Shown: positions 36,901 to 47,933, counted from the first letter of the stretch. The stretch: 64,000 nt of DNA from Hydractinia symbiolongicarpus (GCF_029227915.1 NC_079885.1:26909001-26973000); one strand, 5' to 3'. Numbers and translations: made by a program. Notes: a model not told the origin generated them from the letters alone.

Positions 36901-39900
36901 GTTCATAAGCTGTTCCACCACAAAAACACACTGTTTGGATGGATTTGTTTGAATCAATTTTCATTTCGTCTACAACAGACAGTATCTAATGTCAGATAGT
37001 ACTTTCACAATCTTAGTGATAACTTCTCATCTTAACAGAGTTTATATTTGCTATAAATACAAAACTCTTAATTGAGTAGTACCGTCTTCAATGTTGTTTG
37101 TCTGTTCCTCGTCTATCTTGATAGTTGTGTCAGGAGCTAATAAAGAAATACAAAACACGATGTCAATTACTCTTAACAATCGAAAGTTGCTATAGTGCCA
37201 CCATGCTATTTGATAGTTGATTCAGGAACTGTGATAGAGTTTTGCTGGCGGATGAAGGATGGTGCAAAATAAGGCCATTGAGTGTTTTGATTCTAAAGCG
37301 CCTGTAACACCCTAGAATTGTTTCAGGCATTGACAATAAGTAGAGGCTCCCCCAGGATCACAGGCACGGCTAAAATATCTCTAGACAGTGCATTGTTTTT
37401 ACAGATCAAGAACTAATAACAGCGTAATAACGTCATTAATACCATCAGCCTTCTTCGTCTTAGAAACTCTAGTTGTTGTTTCAGGAACTAAGATTAAAAA
37501 GAAAACAATTGAAATTGCACAGTTAATTTATAATGAATCTCTTGATGGAAAATTTGTCACACTAACCACAATATTTTAGTATGTCTGTGTCAGATATTCC
37601 TTCTGTAACTTCATCAATTAAGAAGAATTCTATCAAAAAAATGAAAGTTGGCTAGATTAGTTCTTTAAACAAGATAGTGACAAATAAATATTGGCGTTCC
37701 AACAATTCAAAAACCTATAGAATAAAATCAATAGAATATATAATATAAAAGAGAGATGCAAGAGTTTTTTTTAATAAACAAGTCAAAACACTTTACCTTT
37801 CTGCACAACATCTGAAAATTTCCCGACGTGGTGCTGGTTTTGAGTTGTTTCTAAACACAATTGTATCATTTATCTTTTTTTTGTGTTTATATCTAGAAAT
37901 ATACAGATGACTTATATCTGTCTCGAAAAAGATTTGAAAACTTCATTTTAACGCACTAATTTTTATCTAGATCCACTTATCTTCTTTATACGTTTTACTT
38001 CTCAAAGTCCATGTGAAACAGTTTTTTGTAGCATCCCCTTTATAGATTGTCGATATGACGTGCTTTGCGTTAGTTTTTAGCACATTTACATATTATTAAG
38101 ATTTTACGTATCAGGAACCAAACCAAACATTGCATAGTTTATAATGGCTATGGATGACGGACCAATAATTGATTAGAAAATAAAATAAAAAAAACTATTC
38201 CAAAAAGGATTTATATTTGCTATAAATACAAAGCTCTTAATTGAGCAGTACCGTCTTCAATGTCGTTTGTCTGTTCCCTGCCCATCTTGATAGTTGTATC
38301 AGAAGCTAATAAAGAAATACAAAACACGATGTCAACTACTCCTAACAATCGAAAGTTGCTATAGAAAAAGAAGTAGGCTACCGTTATCAGTGCTATTGGT
38401 CTCTTCCCAATTTGTTTTGATAATTGATTCAGGCACTGCAATACAAAAAACACGGTGAAAACGCAAGAAAGGGTGGCGCAAAATGGATCCTTCCATAATA
38501 GGTTTCTTAAAAAGTGTTTGATTCCAGGCTGTCTATAATACCCTAAGGTTGCCTTATCTTTATTCTTGCAAATTGCAAAAACAGCGCACAACTACAACTT
38601 CTAACAAAACGTGTGAGGGAGATGCTTTACGCCTGGCCTCTCCAGCCCAAATAAAAATATCTCTAGACAGTGCATTGTTTTTACAGATCAAGAACTAATA
38701 ACAGCGTAATAACGTCATTAATACCATCAGCCTTCTTCGTCTTAGAAACTCTAGTTGTTGTTTCAGGAACTAAGATTAAAAAGAAAACAATTGAAATTGC
38801 ACAGTTAATTTATAATGAATCTCTTGATGGAAAATTTGTCACACTAACCACAATATTTTAGTATGTCTGTGTCAGATATTCCTTCTGTAACTTCATCAAT
38901 TAAGAAGACTTCTATTAGAAAAGAAATGAAAGTTGGCTAAATTAGTTCTTTAAACAAGATAGTGACAAATAAATATTGGCGTTCCAACAATTTATTTAAA
39001 AACCTATTGGATAAAACCAATAGCATATATAATATAAAAGTATATATATGGAATTTCAACCATATATACTGAAGACAAAAAAATCAAGTAAACATTTCAC
39101 CTTTTTGTATATTTTTTGTACCTTGATATTTGCAAGCGTAGTCATGGTCAAGAATATTAGCTAAAATATTGTATGCAGGTGAATGTTATTTCGATAGAAA
39201 ATGTATTTGATAACTATATTTCCGGGTTCATGTACTTTTTGTATTTCTTTACATATTCTGCTGCTTGTGTGTTGCAGTTTTGACATGTTAAACTAACTTT
39301 CGGCAATTTTTAATAATGTCTTTTATATAATACGAATACTACACGTCTGTCTGTTCCAATTACTTGTGCGCATTTAAAACCAAAGTATTTATACAAGTTT
39401 TACAAATTCTCAACAATTGATTATGTGAAAAATTCTGCTTTTAATGGTTAATTTGGGAGCTTAGATTAAAAAGAATACAATGATAACATAACTATACAGT
39501 GATTTCCAAAAGTGTTTAAGTTGCTTTAGAGAATGAACTACTGATTTAATAGTACCGTTATCAATATCATCAAGTCTTATCTCTTCGGTGGGTATGATGG
39601 TTGGTTCAGGAGCTAAGATTGAAAAGAATACAATGATAACATAACTATACAGTGATTTCCAAAAGTGTTTAAGTTGCTTTAGAGAATGAACTACTGATTT
39701 AATAGTACCGTTATCAATATCATCAAGTCGTATATCTTCGGTGGGTATGATGGTTGGTTCAGGAGCTACGATTGAAAAGAATACAATGATAACATAACTA
39801 CACAGTGATTTCCAAAAGTGTTTAAGTTGCTTTAGAGAATGAACTACTGATTTAATAGTACCGTTATCAATATCATCAAGTCGTATCTCTTCGGTGGTTA

Positions 39901-40177
39901 TGATGGTTGTTTTAGGAGCTACGATTGAAAAGAATACAATGATAACATAACTATACAGTGATTTCCAAAAGTGTTTAAGTTGCTTTAGAGAATGAACTAC
40001 TGATTTAATAGTACCGTTATCAATATCATCAAGTCGTATATCTTCGGTGGGTATGATGGTTGGTTCAGGTGCTAAGATTGAGAAGAATACAATGATAACA
40101 TAATTACTAACATTTTATAGTTACTTATAGTCCAGTCGCAATAACTGAGTACTGTTAATATATGTAAGAGTCTCGTT
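36901..40177 (-). CDS. Ginger-like gene, middle part: linker of tiny phase-1 exons
   Basis: At least thirteen small exons, all with GT-AG borders: a 25-nt exon 40153-40177 (phase 0 in, 1 out), then symmetric phase-1 exons 40015-40071, 39862-39918, 39709-39765, 39556-39612 (57 nt each), 38725-38769 (45), 38382-38435 and 38252-38305 (54), 37797-37850 (54), 37567-37629 (63), 37443-37487 (45), 37083-37136 (54) and 36901-36969 (69). Each 54- or 57-nt exon encodes an 18-19 residue unit of the type PEPTIIPTEEIRLDDIDNG or SDTTIKMGREQTNDIEDG. Because every exon is symmetric, any number can be kept or skipped without a frameshift. The last exon has VCFCGGTAYE. Splicing choices among these exons are unproved. 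Confidence 0.7.
37028..37660. repeat. Segmental duplication within the linker, copy 1
   Basis: This segment recurs at 38,209-38,940. The block from AAATATCTCTAGACAGTGC (37,373) to beyond 37,610 is almost identical to 38,651-38,890 (offset near 1,280 bases) and includes the 45-nt and 63-nt exons. The first part matches at an offset of about 1,170-1,180, so an insertion or deletion lies between. Confidence 0.85.
38209..38940. repeat. Segmental duplication within the linker, copy 2
   Basis: Partner of the block at 37,028-37,660. Near-identity over about 240 bases shows that the duplication is recent. It also carries an extra 54-nt exon (38382-38435), of which copy 1 retains only a fragment near 37,215. 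Confidence 0.85.
39470..40090. repeat. Four-copy 153-bp tandem duplication of one exon plus its intron
   Basis: The donor word GTACCG recurs at 39552, 39705, 39858 and 40011, exactly 153 bases apart. Each unit has one 57-nt exon and one 96-nt intron. Copies differ by only a few bases. Confidence 0.95.
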
Positions 40178-40238
40178 CTGACAACAAATGTGTTATTCGT
40201 AATGTGAAATGACCTTACAAAGGAGAACCACAAGTTTC

Positions 40239-40268
40239 CCCTCCCTCCCTCCCTCCCTCCCTCCCTCC
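40239..40268. repeat. (CCCT)n microsatellite
   Basis: About seven CCCT units within the intron next to the GPY/F exon of the Ginger-like gene. Confidence 0.9.
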
Positions 40269-40312
40269 TTTCCTTTTTTTACTTTAAAATATGTGTTGCG
40301 TTACAAGCCTAC

Positions 40313-43300
40313 CTTCAACAAATTTTTGTGTTTGTCATCTCTTAGTTTGATGTTTCCATGTGGTGTCACTGACTCAACAATAAACGGACCTTTAAATCTG
40401 GGTTTGAGACCTTTTCTTTTTGATTGATTGGCCAAAAGAACCATTTCACCTTCGTTAAAATCCCCTTTGACAGCGGTTGCTCTCATACGCTTATCATAAG
40501 CGTTTTTTTGCTTTTCTTGAGCAACTTCTATGTTCTAAATATGGAATAATTAGTAATATTTATTAAATATTTAGCAAAAAAACGAACTCTTTGCATGAAT
40601 TAGTGGATGTTAACTAATTTAAACAAATAAAATAAACAGAACTTGAGTTAAGCTATAGTTACAGGGCCGATAAACCTTGGCGATAGGGAAAGCTTTCAAA
40701 TGTCTACTTTGCAAGCGCCTTTTTTTATTAACGCATTGTGTCTTTGATAATAAAAAATTTATATTTATATTTAACAGACACACCTTTTTTGCAGATAATT
40801 TATGCGCTTATCTCCTGGCAAATCTCAAAAATGGGCTTAAAACGACTGTGACTACACACGGTTGAGATTATACGCGAATAGGAAAAAAATTGTAGGATAA
40901 TAAGCGTATGAAAATTGGTTTCTTTACTGAAAATAATGTGCTTATTAACCCACATGTGCTTAAACACAGGTGGGTTAATATGCAGCTGGGCTTATCCGTG
41001 AAAAAAATACGGATTAGGGTTTGAGGATTGAAAAATCGTTCTATTAGCAAAATGATTAAATTATTCGCGGTTCGAACAAAGATCATCTGCCATTGTTTCT
41101 ATCTAGTCTTACAAATTACAAAAGTTCGTCGTTTTTAGCGTCTAAAATAACAAATGTGTGACGTTAAGATTAACATGACCTACAAAAGTAAAGTAAAAAA
41201 AAACGTACCCACTACACGAATTGTAGCATTAACATGCTATAAAAACGATATACTTACTCTTTTAACAAGTTTAGTAGCTTTCTCGATATTGGCAACAGCT
41301 AAACTCATTGCAGTTTCGACAGCTTCAGCAGAAGGTAATCCATCCAAAACTATACTCTAGTATATTTAAAAGTAACACACAATTAAATTTAGCTTGCGAA
41401 GACCGAAGGTATATATAGGTGTAGAGGGTATATGTTTCTCTAAATAGCTACAATACTTCTTTTTGTTTACGTCACACCAATCTCCTCCTTATATTTGAGC
41501 CTATCGCGCTTATAAAGGCGGCGCGTATACAAATATTCATGCCTCATTGAAATCTTCCTCAAATTTTGGTGGTCGCCCACCAAACATAATTTCAAACGGC
41601 GAAACCTTCGTAGAGGTTTGCCGTTCCGTTCTCATGGAGAAAAGACAGACGTCAAGATAATCATCCCACTCTGCTCCTGTTTCACTGACCATTTTTTTCA
41701 ATTTTCTAAATAGCATGTGAAATTAATTTACGGCACTTAAATGCAAGGGGTAACAAATGGGAAACAAAGAGTCTACATTTTTAGAGTTTTATTTGTGTTT
41801 TCGTCCTGTCCGTTCGACTGAGGGTGATATACCGCTGTTTTCCTTCTTTGAATGCCCATTCGTATATAAATTTCGTCGTTTAACTAAATAAGGAGTGAAT
41901 ATGATGATCATGGAAACACCAGAGCAAACTTTCTAAACAACACTAACTTGATTTTTATAACTTCTTACCTTGTTATTAAATTCACTCCCATTATCTGAGA
42001 GTATGGCTTTTGGTATACCAAATGTGGTTAAAACTTTTAGCATGCTAATAGCCACTGTTTCAGCATTCTTATTTGGCAATGCGTATGCAAGAGGCCATTT
42101 GGAAAACAAATCTGTGCAAGTAAGTATGTACTTGTTTCCTCGTTTGGTTTCTTGCAATGGCCCAACAAAGTCTATACCCACCAATTCCCACACTTGGCTC
42201 GTCTAAATAATAACATTAATACACAAAGCGTGACGAACCTCAATTTCTTTTTGTAGAAAAAACTAAAAGAAAAAATCGAACCTGAACAGGTGTCATTTCC
42301 TTTCTTAATGATGGCAATGACCCATGTTGTTGGCAAGTGGCACATCGTTTAACCTACGAAAGAAAAGGATATATTACTCAGTCACAAGTACTGATAAGTA
42401 GGGAAAGTATAACCTTTGCAAGGTTAATTCACTTTTACAAAAAGGGTTAATTTATAATTTTGATCACAATATCCCACGCTCCTTTGTAAAATTAAAACTT
42501 ACCCAAGATTTGATATCAGCGCACATCCCAGGCCAGTAATATTTTTCTCTGATTTTGTCGACCGTTTTTATTTCACCCGAATGCCCACCTATCGGGCTGT
42601 TGTGAGATTCTCTAAAAATTTGCCCCTTTTTTTCTTTTGATGTCACAATTTCCGCGAAACATCTTTGTCGACACACCATAACTTGTCGAACAAGCCTTCC
42701 TGTTTAATAAAGCACAATTAGAAAAGGTGAAAATATATATTGTACATTCTTGATTGAACGCTCTCTATTAAATTAGAAAAATATCTTTTGCACATATTTC
42801 TCTAATTGCGTGCATCCAGAAAAATCGGGTGATAATTCCGTGTTTTTAAAATAATCGATATTTATCGATAACTGTTCAAAAAATGTGATACACAGTGTTT
42901 TTTATAAAAAACTGACTAGTTTCCCGCCAAAAATTGAGTTTTTTTTGAGTTGAGCATCAACAATGAGTACACATGATTACATTAAAGGTTACCTCCTACG
43001 ATAAATAAAGTTGAGCACATATGAAAGATCTTTGAAAGTTCTCTAGAAATTTTTTTTTTTTTTTTTGAAAAATCTTTTTTCGTTCTCGAGATATTTCTCT
43101 TAGAAGTTGCGCTAATTGTGCAAAATTATGACGTCATGAGTTAGCATTGAGCATAATTATGGTGACTTAATATTGAAATTTATGTAAAATGTTTAAAACG
43201 CGTCAAAGTGAACGGCCAGAAAACATTTTAACCCTATATGGCTTGTTAAAATTGTTTAATATAACACCCTCGCAGAGCATACTTATGACATCATGCATAA

Positions 43301-45189
43301 TTACTAAATCCCTTCCGAACAGTTTTTCTTATCTCTTTCTTACAATAAGATAAGAACAAGAATAATATAAATGCATAATAATCCAGAGTCCCTTAATTTC
43401 ATAAGATAAATGAAATAAATTTAATTGCATCAATCAAAAGTGAAATTATTTGGTCATAGTCTTCTCTTTGGTTCAGAAAAAACGTTGACGTCGAATTAAA
43501 AGGCGTTATTTTTGGCTTAATATTTTAGATCGGGGTTTAATTAAGTTTAACCTAGAAAATTAGATTTGACATAAATCTCGTTGCCAGAGAATCGAAGCGA
43601 AGACGCCTGAGGATTAAACTGGTTTGACGTTTAACCCCATGAATCACTTTCGTAATAGAATTTAATTTGAAAGCACAATTTGAATTTTCATATTTTGTTT
43701 TTCGTATAAAATGAAAATCAAAATCGTCACTAAACTAATTTTGATTAAGTTTGATTTTTGACTTTTAGATTAAAAATCAAAAATTAAAATCGGTTGATGT
43801 TTTGTGTTTTCAATTTAATTTGAAAATCAAAAGTAAAAATAAGTTAGTAATAATAACAAATAAATTGTGAAATTGAAAATCAAAAATTAATAATAAAAAA
43901 AAACAAATAATAATTAACCTCGTATCGGGGCTTCTTAAAGGTTTTTGTAAAAAATATTATCAATATAGAAATAAGAATCCCTGGGTACAAGGTTGATGTC
44001 AAACATATTTTACCGTTTTGTTAGAGCATATTGTGAAATACACTTGGGTGAGAAACTAACGACTCGATGTTGTTCTATTCTGGACTGTCATATGACTTCT
44101 AAAGGTTTTTTCCAGGACATTTTGAAAGCAAGAAGTCCAAAAATAATGCGCATTCAACAACAGCTAATAGTTGTAGCGCTATTAATAACAAAAAGATTAT
44201 TTCCATCCGAAAATCTCTTAAGATTTTCTCATAGTAAAAAAAGGCTATAAAAATTAAAATTATGAAAATGCTAGTTGTAAAAATCTTGTTACCTACTGTG
44301 GATTTATTGTGCGTGTAATGGTTTGATTGCGAAAGAGTGGTAAACGGAAACCTTCCACATGTCAAGCGCGTCATCTAATGTTATTTCCTTTTTTATTTCG
44401 AATTTTTGAAATTTGAAATTTCATTATTGAAAAAAATGTCCATGTTTTGATATATGTTTCTAATATTGAAATTAAGTTAAACGCATTATTTTCCTCGCTA
44501 ACATGTTTTTTTGTAAGATCAGTCAATTTGAGGAAACCTTTAAATGTTCTTTAAAGCCTTAAAAGGTTTTAAGTTGTTCCTTATTTTCGTCATAGCTTGA
44601 TCTTGTTGAAGTTTAAAAGAACATTTTACGCGAATAATGCTTTTTGTCTCAGTTGCAATATTTTTTTAACCAATATCAAACTCATATATTCTTAATAACA
44701 TGCGTAGCATGACTACAGCCTTTATTTTGCTGTAATTAATTTGTTTTTTTTAAAAAAAAACTAAGCTAAGGTCAACTGGTAAAAGTTCTTAAAGTCTGAG
44801 GTCATTTTAGTAGCAAAGATTTCTTAACAATTTGTCAATTTTTGCGAGGTAAATTAAAAAAAGAAAAGATAAAATAATATTCCGAATAAAAGTGGTTTCT
44901 AATAAAAAAAACTCGTAGCAACTGTTGCTACGATTTAATTATCTTGTTGCTCTCACTTAAACAATCAGGCTCAACCTAAAGTATGTTTTTTATTGAAAAG
45001 TGTGTAAATATTTATCCCTACTCTAAGAAATACTCTTTATGTATAATTAAATGACTTCTTACCTTCTAGAATGCAGTAATGCTTAGATATTTTACGCATT
45101 GCATTTTTTTGTTTCTTAGTGAATTGTTTTGGATATATTCCTTCCTTTAAATACTGTATCAAATAGTCAACCTTTTTCTCGAAATCCAT
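40313..45189 (-). CDS. Ginger-like gene, 5' part: Ty3/Gypsy-type integrase with GPY/F domain
   Basis: Eight exons: 45063-45189 (ATG at 45189), 42503-42699, 42282-42353, 41969-42202, 41777-41883, 41543-41705, 41258-41356 and 40313-40534, about 407 codons. The N-terminus has GIYPKQFTKKQKNAMRKIS. The zinc finger is H-H-C-C (ESHNSPIGGH, then CATC), with the usual YYWPGM between. The core has Asp143 (GIDFVGP), Asp202 (LSDNGSEF) and Glu238 (SNGQDEN), spacing D,D35E, all intact. The last exon carries KPRFKGPFIVESVTPHGNI, a GPY/F domain. The 163-nt exon has no GT donor: it runs into TGA (41537-41539) unless a GC donor (GAG|GCATGA) is used, which would join in phase to the next exon. Intron 1 is long (42700-45062). 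It would cut and join DNA at element ends, or serve a recruited function if domesticated. Confidence 0.88.
42700..45062. other. Long first intron of the Ginger-like gene
   Basis: AT-rich, with a poly-T run near 43,060 and a low-complexity stretch of GAAAATCAAAA-type words at about 43,660-43,900. No exon was recognised inside it. Confidence 0.6.
43311..43360 (+). repeat. ~50-bp dispersed repeat, copy 1
   Basis: TTCCGAACAGTTTTTCTTAT, then CTCTTTCTTACAATAAG and ATAAGAACAAGA. It is almost identical to 45,768-45,820 in the same orientation and can fold (TTCTTATC...GATAAGAA). Confidence 0.85.
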
Positions 45190-45767
45190 GTTTCAGCTTA
45201 AATTAACGTTTTGAGATTTTTCACGTACACTAAAAATCCCCTTTCTTTTTAGATACAGAAACACACCTGGCCATCGTTAGTTATTCACATAAAGGTGTAT
45301 AAAGATCAAGGCAGGTCAATAAAGACGTAATGCGTTGCGTTAAAATTTGTGTAAAAGTGCGAAGGTTATGGAAATCAAAACGGTGTGCAAATTAAGGCGT
45401 CAAATTATGTGAAATGATGTCCATAATCGGGAGAATTGATGATCTGGGGAATTAAGCCTGTTTATAGAAACGTCTGGCCTAGGATGAATGTACTTCTTCT
45501 TTTTTTTTTTGAAAGAATGAAGGTTAAGTGAATAAATTTTAAATACTTTAAAAAACTGTTAAATTGAGGTAATTATTGCTGTTCTGTTAGACGTATGTCA
45601 AAAAACAAGCTGTAAAACGTCTACAATTTTTTGCAACCTACTTTATAAAAACAATGAGGCTGAGATTTTGCTAAAAATTAAGGTCATATTAGAACGCACT
45701 TAGCATGAATTCCTTCACATATTATAAGAACAAAATAATATGAGTCTAAACTTACCAAGAAAAAATT

Positions 45768-45820
45768 ACTTCCGAACAGTTTTTCTTATCTGTTTCTTAC
45801 AATAAGATAAGAACAAGATC
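45768..45820 (+). repeat. ~50-bp dispersed repeat, copy 2
   Basis: Differs from the copy at 43,311 by one internal base (CTGTTTC for CTCTTTC). The copies lie about 2.46 kb apart on either side of the first coding exon of the Ginger-like gene. Confidence 0.85.
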
Positions 45821-46043
45821 ATCCCTCGCAATCCTACAAATTGACCTTATTTGTCCTGGAGGTTTGCGTTAAGCGGCGGCTACAGTATTATATTTAGAGA
45901 TATTATTATAGCACTAGTTGTTAGCTCATGACTTTAAGGATTAAATTTCCGCCAGTCGTTCATATTCCACACATCTTTATTTTGTGCATCTTTAGCACAA
46001 AATCATAATACTCGTTAGCCTTGGGAATTTGCCGTCCTGAATA

Positions 46044-46995
46044 CAGTTAACTCCCGGTAATTTGAACCTCCAAGGGACCAGGAAAGCAGTTTGACTTAAC
46101 GAATGTTCGACTTAAGCGAAGTTCCCGTTAATTCGAACTTAGACAAAACTGAGATAGTAGTTCGAGTTAAGGTGATTCTTTCTTTTTCTTTACAAATGTT
46201 ACAATCTACTAAGTATTCACTGAAAAAAACTGCGTATGATGGTTTGACTTAACCTTGTTAATAGTTCTTGTTCAGCACTTTATTAGCCATTTACCATTAG
46301 GGAAAAACTGAAAGTTTGCTAAAACGATATTTTATTTTCTACGTGCCGATGCCTATAGAAAATGCGTTATCACTATTACTGCATAAGCAGTAAATCTTAG
46401 GGATGGCGATGGCATGCAAGTGCCTTGCATTATCCAACTGTCAGGACAAAAGTGTATGGTGGACATTTAAAAAATGGAACTTGTAATTTAAAAGAGGACT
46501 GTAACTTGTAAGGAAGTAACTTTTGTTACGTGCAAGAATGTATTTATTTTCTAACCTTTGTGTGGAAACAAAGGTTAGAAAATAAAAGGTTCTTCAGCCA
46601 TCCATCCGACGCTTTAAAATTTGTAGAATAAAAACTTTCAGTAAATTGAAGAGCCTTATCTTTTATCATATTGACATCAAAAGGAACATTTTGCCTTCTT
46701 TGTAAAGAGAACCATTTTGGAATAGCGTTTTCGAAATTTCTGGCTACATTACATACCAGTATTCATTTTTCGAACATTTTCTACTTAGACACTAAAAATT
46801 TTGAGTTATCCGAAGAAATTAATTTAAGGAGGACCAAGAAATAGTTCGAGAAAACGAATTGCCGGGTTATGCGGGGTTGGAGTTAACGAGTAGTTTTTAT
46901 TTCAAATATTAGGAAATGTCCAAGGGACCGTAAAAAACAGTTCGACCTAATAAAAGTTTGAGTTAACCGGTGTTCGAGTTGCCGAGAGTCTACTG
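46044..46995. mobile_element. Tigger/pogo-like non-autonomous DNA transposon with TA target duplication
   Basis: The left end CAGTTAACTCCCGGTAATTT and the right end, read on the other strand, CAGTAGACTCTCGGCAACTC form imperfect terminal inverted repeats. TA flanks both ends (46042-46043 and 46996-46997). The CAGTnnACTC start and TA duplication are typical of Tc1/mariner-pogo (Tigger) elements. The element is 952 bp, with further internal GTTCGACTTAA-type words in both orientations and no transposase frame. Confidence 0.85.
46543..46586. repeat. Perfect 18-bp hairpin inside the Tigger-like element
   Basis: Arms TTTATTTTCTAACCTTTG and CAAAGGTTAGAAAATAAA are exact complements around the 8-base loop TGTGGAAA. 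Confidence 0.93.
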
Positions 46996-47084
46996 TATTT
47001 CCTGCATCGATATTTCGTGCATTTTTTTCTACCCGTTAACACGAGGTAACGACATAAAATGTATAAAAAAGATAGGTAATGGAC

Positions 47085-47345
47085 ATCACTATAACAATAG
47101 CCGTCGTCCGTCTGTTTGTCTGTTCGTGCGCGAGAAAACAGGCGTGCCACGAAAACACGTGACATATTAAGGACGGGCGACTCCGTGGATTTTTTTACGG
47201 GTAAGCGACTAGTCTCTTTAATAATAGCTGTGTTTTGTCTGCATCCCCCACCCGGTTGACGGGCGACTCCGTGCATATTCCACAGGCTGACGACTAGTCT
47301 CTATAATAGTAGCCGTCGTGTCTGTCTGTTTGTGTGCGAAGAAAG
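47085..47345 (+). mobile_element. Two adjacent Helitron-like short elements or 3' ends
   Basis: GACGGGCGACTCCGTGGATT, a loop, then GCGACTAG|T ends at 47212. A second copy, GACGGGCGACTCCGTGCATA...ACGACTAG|T, ends at 47297. Both are accompanied by GTCTGTCTGTTTGT-type words. The stem followed within about 10 bases by CTAG and then T matches Helitron 3' ends. Autonomous Rep-helicase coding was not seen. Confidence 0.5.
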
Positions 47346-47769
47346 AGCTGTGTTGCAGAACACGAAATGCAATATCTAATCTCTCTTTCCATCCTCCTAG
47401 ATCTAATTTATTTTGTTGTTTAATTATAGTTTCATAGCAAGCACACCTTTTCCTAATTCAATAATTTTAATTGTTCGCGCCTTTTAATTCGCCGGATAGA
47501 GAACAGAGGGAGAATACTTTTTAGAATTTAAGTTGATTATTTGTTTATTGACTATTTTTTCCTGCACTTTAATTTGAATTAGCAAAGCGACTTGTGATAA
47601 AAATACGATTGTTAAATTTAAATCTTGAAGGCTAAAGCTGGATGGTTTTATTTTTTCCGCTAACGACTGGTCAGAATACAACATGTTAAAATATAATGCG
47701 AATAGACAAATAACACGGTACTGAATGATATGCCTACACCTAGGCCGTTGACCAATACCTCCTAACAGA

Positions 47770-47845
47770 CACATAACCTCTCAACACCGAAAGGGGTGCC
47801 ACATATTTCAGGCCTCCGTATCTGAATTATATGACACCCCTTTAT
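47770..47845. repeat. Single satellite-like hairpin unit
   Basis: GGGGTGCCACATATTTCAGG...CTGAATTATATGACACCCC is a diverged copy of the long hairpin of the 26-32 kb satellite, isolated about 15 kb away. Confidence 0.7.
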
Positions 47846-47933
47846 TGGTGCAAGCAAAATTATTGTGATAACGCTCAATAGCGAAGATACTAAGACATCC
47901 AGGCTGTTTGCGTAACGGTCAAATGCGTCAAAA

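Larger units (their letters stand above)
33561..45189 (-). mobile_element. Ginger1-like DNA transposon, or host gene derived from one
   Basis: One minus-strand locus joins, in order: an integrase with H2C2 finger, D,D35E core and GPY/F domain; an acidic linker made of many small exons; a Ulp1/C48-type cysteine protease; a PHD finger; and a Cys/His-rich terminal domain. From family knowledge, Ginger1 transposons carry Gypsy-like integrases with GPY/F and some also have PHD and Ulp1 or OTU domains. A Ty3/Gypsy LTR element is unlikely, since no reverse transcriptase, protease or gag was seen and the coding region is split by spliceosomal introns. Terminal inverted repeats were not found by eye, so element versus domesticated gene is unresolved. 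The three parts are described in separate entries. Confidence 0.8.

Noticed and set aside
40313-45189. Ty3/Gypsy LTR retrotransposon
   Set aside because: Only integrase-type domains are present, coding is split by spliceosomal introns, and Ulp1/PHD domains follow instead of long terminal repeats; a Ginger1-type origin explains this better.
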